Below, piece by piece: positions 8,179 through 14,297 of a DNA stretch of 33,218 nt. A model generated the notes under the pieces. It was given only the letters and a program-made list of their open reading frames with translations. It made no database searches and was not told the origin of the DNA. The stretch covers positions 1 through 33,218 of the forward strand of contig QZKR01000158.1 of the NCBI GenBank assembly GCA_003598065.1, written 5' to 3'. Both the position numbers and the translations under genes were made by a program. The stretch comes from Myxococcales bacterium (GTDB lineage: Bacteria; Myxococcota_A; SURF-8). Positions within the stretch are counted from its first letter, which is position 1. Each line of letters begins with the position of its first letter.

Positions 8179-8646
8179 ATGGACAATGAAATGCTTGCCA
8201 ATCGCTACCTTCTGAACGGCGACCCGAAACGGGCCATCGCCCTGTATCGCGAGGCGATCGAAAGCAAGCCGGACGTTGAAGCGGCTCGCTGCCGGCTGGC
8301 CGTGGCCTATCTCCAGGATGGCCGCTTCGACGAAGCCGCCGATCAGCTTTATTCGATTCTGGAGGACCGAGGCGAAGCGACGCCAGACTGCGTCGCCAGC
8401 CGTTGCCGGGGGTTCGTGAAAAGCACCGAACTTGCCGCCGCCGGCGACATCGGCGACGGACTTTGCCGGCTCGTCAACGGTGAAATCGAGGACGCCCGGC
8501 GGCTTCTGGCCGGCAGCGACCTGACTCGCTATCCGTCGGTGACCAAACTGCTTAGCCGCTTGGCGGAATTGACCCTGAGCGGCCGTTCCGCAGCGGCAAC
8601 CGCTTCATCGTCCGCCACGGACTTTGATTCTTCCGAAAACCGCTGA
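8179..8646 (+). CDS. Small TPR-repeat protein, first gene of the thiol-redox operon
   Basis: This 155-residue protein has at least one and probably two tetratricopeptide-like helical pairs: NGDPKRAIALYREAIESKPD (about residues 13-32) and AYLQDGRFDEAADQLYSILE (about 43-62), with the usual small and aromatic positions. It has no signal peptide or membrane segment, so it should be cytoplasmic. The C-terminal 25 residues are Ser/Ala-rich and probably disordered. The ATG at 8179 follows AGGAGA at a good distance. The gene is 17 bases upstream of the disulfide oxidoreductase gene and very probably cotranscribed; a scaffold or adaptor role for the redox proteins is a guess from context only. Confidence 0.7.
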   Translation: MDNEMLANRYLLNGDPKRAIALYREAIESKPDVEAARCRLAVAYLQDGRFDEAADQLYSILEDRGEATPDCVASRCRGFVKSTELAAAGDIGDGLCRLVNGEIEDARRLLAGSDLTRYPSVTKLLSRLAELTLSGRSAAATASSSATDFDSSENR

Positions 8647-8663
8647 CCTAAAGGAGGTTCGTT

Positions 8664-9329
8664 ATGGCTCTGTTGCGCGATGAGGATCGTCTGGCCCTGG
8701 AGAAGGAGTTTTCCTCGCTCGGCAAAAAGGTGAAGCTGCTGTTCTTCACCCAGGAGTTGAATTGCGACTATTGCCCCGACGCCAAGCGCATTCTCGACGA
8801 GGTCGGCGCGATCTCGCCGAACGTCGCCGTGCGCGAGGTCAATCCGGCGCTCGACGGCGATACGGCGACCAGGTTCGGCGTGGATAAAATCCCGGCGATC
8901 GTCGTCACCGACGAGGCGGAGACGCGCGCCAACGTGCGTTTCTTCGGCCTGCCGGCGGGCTACGAATTCATGAGCTTGATCAGTGCTATTCTTCGCGAAG
9001 GGACGGATACTGTGGAACTGAGCGAGGAGACGCAGGCCCAGGTCAAAGCGATCGACAAACCGGTGCATATCCAAGTGTTCGTCACGCCAAGCTGCCCTTA
9101 CTGCCCGTCGGCGGTCGTCATCGGCCAGCAGATGGCGCGGCTCAATCCCAACATCACCGCCGACATGGTCGAGGCCACGGAGTTCCCGGACCTCTCCCGC
9201 AAGTATCGCGTGATGGGCGTGCCGCGCGTCGTCATCAACGAAACGACGCATTTCGAGGGCGCACAGCCCGAGGCGGCGTATCTGGCGCAGGTGTTGAAGG
9301 CGGCGAATCAGGCGACGGTAACCAATTAG
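8664..9329 (+). CDS. Protein disulfide oxidoreductase with two thioredoxin folds (PDO/glutaredoxin-like)
   Basis: The 221-residue protein is a tandem of two thioredoxin/glutaredoxin folds, each with its own active site: CDYC (C34, C37) with cis-Pro P77 in KIPAIV, and CPYC (C144, C147) with cis-Pro P187 in VPRVVI. Two-domain PDOs of this length are best known from archaea and thermophilic bacteria and also occur in anaerobic deltaproteobacteria; they reduce, oxidise or isomerise disulfides in the cytoplasm and can serve as a thioredoxin-reductase-like relay. There is no signal peptide. A near-perfect AAGGAGG precedes the ATG. It sits in an operon with a thioredoxin and a CcdA-thioredoxin fusion, which suggests that it hands electrons towards the membrane; no thioredoxin reductase is visible in the window. 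Confidence 0.9.
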   Translation: MALLRDEDRLALEKEFSSLGKKVKLLFFTQELNCDYCPDAKRILDEVGAISPNVAVREVNPALDGDTATRFGVDKIPAIVVTDEAETRANVRFFGLPAGYEFMSLISAILREGTDTVELSEETQAQVKAIDKPVHIQVFVTPSCPYCPSAVVIGQQMARLNPNITADMVEATEFPDLSRKYRVMGVPRVVINETTHFEGAQPEAAYLAQVLKAANQATVTN

Positions 9330-9363
9330 GCCGCTGCGGCATAGAAAGAGCGAGGAGACGCAC

Positions 9364-9753
9364 ATGGGACTGTTGAAATGGCTGGGTATGGACGACTGCA
9401 AGAAAGAACCGCTGGCGCTCACCGACGCCAATTTCAAGGCCGAAGTGGCGCAATCCGAAACGCCGGTGCTGGTGGATATCTGGTCGCCGGGCTGCCAGCC
9501 GTGCATGGCGCTCGCCCCGACGATCATGCGGCTGGCCTGCAAATACGAGGGCAAACTCAAGGTGACGCAGCTCAACTCCGCCGCCGCGCCGAAAACCGTC
9601 TCCCGTCTGGGCGTGCGCGGCACGCCGACGGTGCTGTTTTTTAAAAACGGCCAGGTGATCGAACGCGTAGTCGGGGCGCGCGGTCAGCATTATTATGAAG
9701 AGATCATCGACAACGATCTGCTCGGGATCGCCCCCGAGGGATCGGCTAACTGA
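9364..9753 (+). CDS. Thioredoxin-family protein with a CQPC active site
   Basis: The 129-residue protein is a complete single-domain thioredoxin with an N-terminal extension of about 15 residues. The active site reads WSPGCQPC (C44, C47) in place of the standard WAxWCGPC, and cis-Pro P88 lies in RGTPTV, followed by LFFKNGQ as in thioredoxins. The altered CxxC dipeptide (Gln-Pro) should shift its redox potential; the retained Pro keeps it reductase-like. The N-terminus (MGLLKWLGMDDC) is somewhat hydrophobic but too short for a signal peptide, so a cytoplasmic location is most likely. It lies 34 bp after the PDO gene and 14 bp before the small membrane protein gene. Confidence 0.88.
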   Translation: MGLLKWLGMDDCKKEPLALTDANFKAEVAQSETPVLVDIWSPGCQPCMALAPTIMRLACKYEGKLKVTQLNSAAAPKTVSRLGVRGTPTVLFFKNGQVIERVVGARGQHYYEEIIDNDLLGIAPEGSAN

Positions 9754-9767
9754 ACGGAAATCACGCC

Positions 9768-9995
9768 ATGTCGAACGAAACGGAAGTCACGAACGGATCC
9801 CCGGCGCCGATTGTTGCGCCCAAGCCGTCGCGCCGCCGCCTGAAGCTGATTTTGGGCGTCGCCCTCGGCGGGCTGGCGGGCTTCGCCTACTACTACTTCA
9901 TCGGCTGCCAGTCGGGCGGTTGCCCGATCACCTCCAGTCCCTACATTTCCACGGGTTACGGCGCGGTATTCGGCGCGCTGATGGCATGGTCGTGA
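9768..9995 (+). CDS. DUF6132-like small membrane protein with conserved cysteines
   Basis: This 75-residue protein has a Lys/Arg-rich N-terminus, two hydrophobic segments (about residues 25-45 and 57-75), and between them the block GCQSGGCPITSSPYISTGYG. The two cysteines next to a CPIT motif and the aromatic-rich hairpin match the small family annotated as DUF6132, which is often found next to thioredoxin or rhodanese genes. The function of the family is not established. Its place between a thioredoxin and a CcdA-type thiol transporter, with 9 bp to the latter, suggests that the Cys pair takes part in thiol exchange at the membrane, but this is inference. Confidence 0.75.
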   Translation: MSNETEVTNGSPAPIVAPKPSRRRLKLILGVALGGLAGFAYYYFIGCQSGGCPITSSPYISTGYGAVFGALMAWS

Positions 9996-10004
9996 GGTAG
10001 GTCC

Positions 10005-11192
10005 ATGGAATTCAGCTTTATGGGCTTGTTCGGCGCGGGTCTCCTGACCTTCGTCACGCCTTGCGTCCTGCCGCTCGTGCCGATCTACCTTTCGGCGCTG
10101 ATCGGCGGAGACGTGCGGCAGGCGTCCGGGGCGGCGCGCGGCCAGTTGATGCTGCGCGCGCTCATCTTCGCCTCGGGTTTCGTGGCCGTTTTCACGCTGA
10201 TGGGGCTGACCGCCTCGGCGACGGGCGCTTTCCTCGCCGAATACAAAGCCGTCGTCCAGGGAGCGGCGGCGGTGCTGATCCTGCTGTTCGGCCTCAAGTT
10301 CATCGGCGTAATCCAGATCCCGCTCTTCGAGCGCATCGTCCGCGCCGACGACCGCAAGTTGCAGACGAGCTCCGGCGCGCTCAACGCCTTCGTGATGGGC
10401 GTCGTCTTCGCCGCCGGCTGGTCGCCCTGCGTCGGGCCGGTGCTGGGCTCGGTGCTGACTTACACCGCTCAGGCGACGAGCGATCCGCTCACCGGCGCGC
10501 TGTACCTCGCTCTCTATGGAGCGGGCTTCGCGACGCCGATGGTGCTGACCGCCGCCTTCGCCGAGGCCGGCGTGCGCTTCCTCAAGCGCATCAATCCCTA
10601 CCTGCCGCGCATCGAGTTCGGCATCGGCGCGCTGATGCTCGTCGTCGCCTTCTCGCTGTTCATGAACCTCATAGCGCCCGTCGCTTCCGTGCCGGCGGCC
10701 TCCGCCGCGGAATGCCAAACCGCCGCCAATGCCGTTCCTGCCGCTCCGGCCGACGCCGTGACCGCGCCGGAATCCGAACCCTGGCCGAAGATGGTGGAAC
10801 TGTACCGCGCCGATTGCGCCGTTTGCCAGCGGATGAAGCCGGTTGTCGAGGGAATCGTCAATTCCTGCCACGGCTACCGCGTTTCGGTGCGGCAGGTGGA
10901 CGTGTCCGACCCCGAAAACAGGCATCTCGCGGCGAAGTACCGCCTTGTCGGCGTGCCGACCTTCATCTTCCTCGATCGCGAAAACCAGGAAGCGGCGCGG
11001 CTGGTGGGCGAGCAAACGGAGCTAGCGCTTCTGCAGGCGCTCTCCGCCTTGCGCGGCGAGCCCTGCCCCGGCGTCGGCCCGCTTCCCGAGGACCATTCGT
11101 CCGTCCCGGCCTTCCCGACACAGAAAGCGCCCTCCTCGGCCTGCAAATCGAACGGTGAAAACCGCAACGACGGCGGAGTGTGCGGCGGGTAA
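10005..11192 (+). CDS. CcdA/DsbD-type thiol transporter fused to a C-terminal thioredoxin domain
   Basis: Residues 1-225 form the CcdA membrane domain with six helices and the two hallmark motifs TPCVLPLVP (C20) and GWSPCVGPVL (C142), the cysteines that carry electrons across the membrane. After an Ala/Pro-rich linker (225-258) comes a thioredoxin-like domain with DCAVCQRM (C271, C274) and cis-Pro P318 in VGVPTF. The order CcdA-Trx resembles DsbD without its N-terminal alpha domain. The last 45 residues hold three more cysteines, the last one four residues from the end region (VCGG). The protein should take electrons from cytoplasmic thioredoxin and feed periplasmic acceptors such as cytochrome c maturation or disulfide isomerase partners; which one is not visible here. 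It is the last gene of the five-gene operon. Confidence 0.9.
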   Translation: MEFSFMGLFGAGLLTFVTPCVLPLVPIYLSALIGGDVRQASGAARGQLMLRALIFASGFVAVFTLMGLTASATGAFLAEYKAVVQGAAAVLILLFGLKFIGVIQIPLFERIVRADDRKLQTSSGALNAFVMGVVFAAGWSPCVGPVLGSVLTYTAQATSDPLTGALYLALYGAGFATPMVLTAAFAEAGVRFLKRINPYLPRIEFGIGALMLVVAFSLFMNLIAPVASVPAASAAECQTAANAVPAAPADAVTAPESEPWPKMVELYRADCAVCQRMKPVVEGIVNSCHGYRVSVRQVDVSDPENRHLAAKYRLVGVPTFIFLDRENQEAARLVGEQTELALLQALSALRGEPCPGVGPLPEDHSSVPAFPTQKAPSSACKSNGENRNDGGVCGG

Positions 11193-11211
11193 AACCATCG
11201 GTTGATGAAAA

Positions 11212-11260
11212 CTCACCGAAAACTCACGCCGAGCTAACGCTTTCCTTGCAGGAATAGATA
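11212..11260 (+). promoter_or_regulatory. Pho-box-like array of three 11-bp repeats with a -10 box
   Basis: CTCAC at 11212, CTCAC at 11223 and CTAAC at 11234 recur with an exact 11-bp period, the helical spacing used by PhoB/OmpR-type activators. The hexamer TAGATA (11255-11260) lies 10 bp past the end of the second-plus-third repeat unit, the spacing known for Pho boxes. The downstream gene is a phosphate-porin homologue. The repeat sequence is not the E. coli CTGTCAT consensus, so the regulator assignment is an inference from spacing and context. Confidence 0.5.
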
Positions 11261-11296
11261 TCTTTAAAGGCAAGCCTTTTCGCTCCGAGAAAGGCG

Positions 11297-11325
11297 TTGA
11301 CGCGCCAGGCGGATTAGACTAAATC
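11297..11325 (+). promoter_or_regulatory. Second candidate promoter of the porin gene
   Basis: TTGACG, 17 bp, TAAATC, about 70 bp upstream of the porin ATG. It looks like a basal sigma-70 promoter that would not need the upstream repeats. Confidence 0.5.
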
Positions 11326-11338
11326 TCCAAGCTGCGCG

Positions 11339-11354
11339 CTTAAGATATCTTAAG
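11339..11354. promoter_or_regulatory. 16-bp perfect palindrome, possible operator
   Basis: CTTAAGATATCTTAAG is a perfect palindrome. It lies about +7 to +22 relative to the start expected from the second promoter, a classic repressor position. A partly similar motif, AGATATCTTTAA, occurs at 11256-11267 next to the Pho-like -10 box. Confidence 0.45.
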
Positions 11355-11395
11355 ACGGCAAGCATCCGATCACAGGAAGGCAAGAGGGAAGCATA

Positions 11396-12676
11396 ATGAC
11401 GCGCGGGAAGATGTGGATCGGCGCTCTCGCAACGGCATTGGCGGCTGCGCTTTGGCCTGCGGCGGCATTTGCGGGGCTGTACGAAACCTTGAGCGGCGAG
11501 CAAGTAACCTGGATGCCCGCGCCGGAAAAGCCGGCCGAGCCGCCCAAGGAAGGCGAGGCTCCGGCAGAACCCGCCAAACCCACGATCCGGGAGCTTTTCC
11601 TCACGCCTCCCGCCAAGACGAAATACTTCGATTACCGCGTTGAACCCGTCGTGCTGATCCGCACCATCTTCGCGACGACGCTTGAGGATAAATACAAGAT
11701 TCCGGGGCAGGAGGAACCGCTCGATTCGACGACGATGCAACCTTCCGCCCTGGGCCACCGCGAGGGCTTCATCCTCGACAACGTCGAACTCGGCCTCAAA
11801 GGGCGCTTCAACGACAGCGGCCTTTATTACCAGCTGAAAATGGAGTTGGCGCCGCGCGAGAAGAACGGCAACGCCTCGGCCGATTATCTGAAAGACGCCT
11901 ATCTCGGCTGGAACAAGTATTCCGTCGCCGACATCCGCATCGGCCGCATGAAGATCCCGTTCAGTCAGGCCAATATGAAACCGACGGAGGACATGCCGCT
12001 GATCAACACGCCGCTGGCGAATCTTCTGGTTCCGAAACGGCAGATCGGGGCGATGGTCTCGATCGGCGACCCCTGGCAGGTGGTGAAACTCCGAGGCGGC
12101 GTCTTCAACTCGACGGAACTCGCCGTGGAGCAGCTTCTCAGCTTCGACCAGCTCGCTTATGTCGGCCGGGGCGAGATTTACGTGGACAAGCTCCTGGACG
12201 CGTTAAGCGCAAACTTTCTCGACTTCGAGTTCATGCTGGGCGGCGGCATCCTTCATACCGAGCAAAATTTCGACCCCTCGACGCAACACAGGTGGCGGGG
12301 CATCGACGGCCGCCTGCATCTCTGGATCTTCACGGTGGAAGGCGAGTACGTATGGAAGGATTTCCTGCTCGACGACGGCTCCGCCGACCAGGGCTACGGC
12401 TGGTACGCCGATTTGACCATCCACGCCTGGCCGACCGTGATCGACGTCACCGGCCGCATCGAGCAGATGGACGGCGACAAAGAGGTGCGCGGTTTCAGCA
12501 CCACCCTGGTGATCGACGAGTTGACGCCGCAGAAGAAGCGCTGGATCACGGGCGGCGTGACGCTGCACGTCGCCGAACAGGCCAGGTTCGCCGCCAACTA
12601 CGTGATGCGCGAGGAACTGGAAGGCTTTAAATTCAAGAACGGCATGTTCATGGGAATGCTGCAGTTCAATTTATGA
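11396..12676 (+). CDS. Phosphate-selective porin O/P-like outer-membrane protein
   Basis: The 426-residue protein begins with a clear signal peptide (cleavage after AFA, about residue 26), then a Pro/Glu-rich stretch (about 42-62). The remainder is a beta-barrel-type sequence with alternating hydrophobic strands, including GHREGFILDNVELGLKG, DAYLGWNKYSVADIRIGRMKIPFSQANM and a C-terminal strand ending LQFNL. The DxRIGRMKxPFS block is typical of the OprO/OprP porin family, which carries phosphate, pyrophosphate or related anions through the outer membrane. The start ATG follows GAGGGAAG. A metallophosphatase gene follows 98 bp downstream, and Pho-box-like repeats lie upstream, all in keeping with phosphate uptake. 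Other members of the family act as general anion porins, so the substrate is inferred. Confidence 0.8.
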   Translation: MTRGKMWIGALATALAAALWPAAAFAGLYETLSGEQVTWMPAPEKPAEPPKEGEAPAEPAKPTIRELFLTPPAKTKYFDYRVEPVVLIRTIFATTLEDKYKIPGQEEPLDSTTMQPSALGHREGFILDNVELGLKGRFNDSGLYYQLKMELAPREKNGNASADYLKDAYLGWNKYSVADIRIGRMKIPFSQANMKPTEDMPLINTPLANLLVPKRQIGAMVSIGDPWQVVKLRGGVFNSTELAVEQLLSFDQLAYVGRGEIYVDKLLDALSANFLDFEFMLGGGILHTEQNFDPSTQHRWRGIDGRLHLWIFTVEGEYVWKDFLLDDGSADQGYGWYADLTIHAWPTVIDVTGRIEQMDGDKEVRGFSTTLVIDELTPQKKRWITGGVTLHVAEQARFAANYVMREELEGFKFKNGMFMGMLQFNL

Positions 12677-12700
12677 TCTTAAGCATGAGTCGGTGCAAAG

Positions 12701-12756
12701 AGGCCGGCTAGGAAGAAAAAGCCGTTCGGGGAACGCTTAGGATTCCCTGGCGGCCT
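12701..12756 (+). repeat. Intercistronic nested inverted repeat
   Basis: AGGCCG (12701-12706) and CGGCCT (12751-12756) form a perfect outer stem, and GGGAA (12729-12733) with TTCCC (12743-12747) a perfect inner stem. The structure ends just before the Shine-Dalgarno of the phosphatase gene and has no U tract, so it looks more like a processing or stability element than a terminator. Confidence 0.35.
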
Positions 12757-12774
12757 GAAATCGAGGAGATAACG

Positions 12775-14208
12775 ATGCAGAGAAAATCCGTTGCGGGGGT
12801 GCTGCTGACGATGGCTCTGGCAATGGGCCTCACGGCCGGCTGCGGCTTGTCCGGCAAGGAGAACGCCGGCGGCGACGAGGAATCGACGCCGGCCGACGGC
12901 GACGACGACGTGGCCGAACGCGAGGTTAGCGAGGTGTTCTGGCCGGTGGCTCCGTCCTCCTGGATCGCCGACGCCGCGCGCGAACCGCTGCGCGTCCATC
13001 TTACCTACGAATTCGACCCGGCGACGTCGATCACGATCCAGTGGCAGACGGACAACGTCGAGGTGGAAGGCTACACGCCGAAGGTGTGGTTCGCGCCGGT
13101 CAGCGAGGCGCGCGGCGAGGGCGACAATCTGGAATTGCCGTTCGCCACGCAGTACACGGAAGAAGGCCGAGGGTTCAATTACGAGGAAACCATTACCCTC
13201 TTGGCCAAGGAAGGCTTCCATGCCGCCGACGACGAAAAATTCGTCCAGTTCGAGGTGGCGGTCCGCGGCCTGGAGCCGGACACCGAATATTATTACCGCG
13301 CCGGCGCCTGGAAAGACTTCGACTCCGAGACCAGGCAGTTCACCGAGGCCACCCTTTCGCCGATTTACAAAATCAAGACCGGCCTGCCCAAGGGTTCCAC
13401 GAAAAAATTCTCCTTCATGCTCTGCGGCGACAGCCGCGGCGGCCGGGCGCTGGAAGGCATTCGCGCCAACGTCGGCCGATTGGACGGCATGGACGCAGCC
13501 TTCTGGCTCTTCAACGGCGACTTCAACAGCACCGGCAAGCAGGAGGAGTGGTACAACTGGTTCGACGCCATGGCGCCGGTGCTCAACGACACGCCCTTCA
13601 TGCCGGTCCAGGGCAACCATGAGATGTTCGCCAACGTCTTTTACGACCAGTTCGCCCTGCCGAAGGCGCCCGACCTGGAGGACCGCTGGAAGGAGAACGC
13701 CTATTCGTTCGACTACGGCAACGTCCACTTCATCGGCTTGAATTCCAACACGGAAAGCGTGGCCGCCGAGTTGAAGGACTGGTTGGACAACGACCTCGCC
13801 CGGGCCAAACAGGATCCGGAGATCGCCTGGACCGTCGCCATGTTCCATTTCCCGGCCTATTCCGCTTCCACGAAACACGGTTCGACGACGTGGGTGCAGA
13901 AGCTTTACGTGCCCGTGTTCGAAAAGCACGGCCTGGACCTCGCCTACAGCGGCCACGATCACGACTACGAGCGCACCTACCCGATCAAGGCCAATGCAAA
14001 AGTGACGGACGGCCAGGGCGTGGTCTACGTCGTCGCCGGCGGCTTCTATTCCGACGGCTACAGCAACGGCAACGATTGGTTCACCGCCAAAAGCGCCCAC
14101 GGCGACGCCAGCAATTATGTGATGGTCGAGGTGGAAGGCGACACGCTGAAAGGCACGGCCTACTTCGGCGACGGCTCCGTCATCGAAAACTGGACGCTGA
14201 CGAAATAA
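12775..14208 (+). CDS. Lipoprotein metallophosphatase of the purple-acid-phosphatase type
   Basis: The 477-residue protein starts with a lipoprotein signal (LTAGC, C23) followed by a short acidic (DGDDD) linker. A fibronectin-like N-terminal domain (about residues 55-200) precedes the calcineurin-like catalytic domain with GDSRGG (D219), NGDF (D249), GNHE (N281, H282), MFHFPAYS (H358) and GHDHDYERTYP (H394, H396). This layout matches bacterial purple-acid-phosphatase-like enzymes. The GDxxY position has Ser in place of the iron-binding Tyr (GDFNS), so the protein may lack the charge-transfer ligand and bind metals like other metallophosphoesterases. It would free phosphate from organic esters at the cell surface or periplasm for the upstream porin's system. 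GAGGAG precedes the ATG, and a strong terminator follows. Confidence 0.88.
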   Translation: MQRKSVAGVLLTMALAMGLTAGCGLSGKENAGGDEESTPADGDDDVAEREVSEVFWPVAPSSWIADAAREPLRVHLTYEFDPATSITIQWQTDNVEVEGYTPKVWFAPVSEARGEGDNLELPFATQYTEEGRGFNYEETITLLAKEGFHAADDEKFVQFEVAVRGLEPDTEYYYRAGAWKDFDSETRQFTEATLSPIYKIKTGLPKGSTKKFSFMLCGDSRGGRALEGIRANVGRLDGMDAAFWLFNGDFNSTGKQEEWYNWFDAMAPVLNDTPFMPVQGNHEMFANVFYDQFALPKAPDLEDRWKENAYSFDYGNVHFIGLNSNTESVAAELKDWLDNDLARAKQDPEIAWTVAMFHFPAYSASTKHGSTTWVQKLYVPVFEKHGLDLAYSGHDHDYERTYPIKANAKVTDGQGVVYVVAGGFYSDGYSNGNDWFTAKSAHGDASNYVMVEVEGDTLKGTAYFGDGSVIENWTLTK

Positions 14209-14230
14209 GCGGTTTCATCCGTCGAATGTG

Positions 14231-14261
14231 AAAGGGCGCGGCCGAAAGCCGCGCCCTTTTT
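14231..14261 (+). terminator. Strong intrinsic terminator of the porin-phosphatase unit
   Basis: AAAGGGCGCGGC (14231-14242), loop CGAAA, GCCGCGCCCTTT (14248-14259), ending in a run of five T. A perfect 12-bp stem. On the opposite strand it could also help to end the converging transporter transcript, though with a shorter T run. Confidence 0.9.
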
Positions 14262-14297
14262 GTCTATCGCTGGAAAATTGAACGCTGTTCCGATGCT

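Noticed and set aside
11266..11279. AAAGGC/GCCTTT hairpin as the terminator of the thiol operon
   Set aside because: The loop would be only two bases (or four with a 5-bp stem), and the T run is just four long; it is too weak to call.
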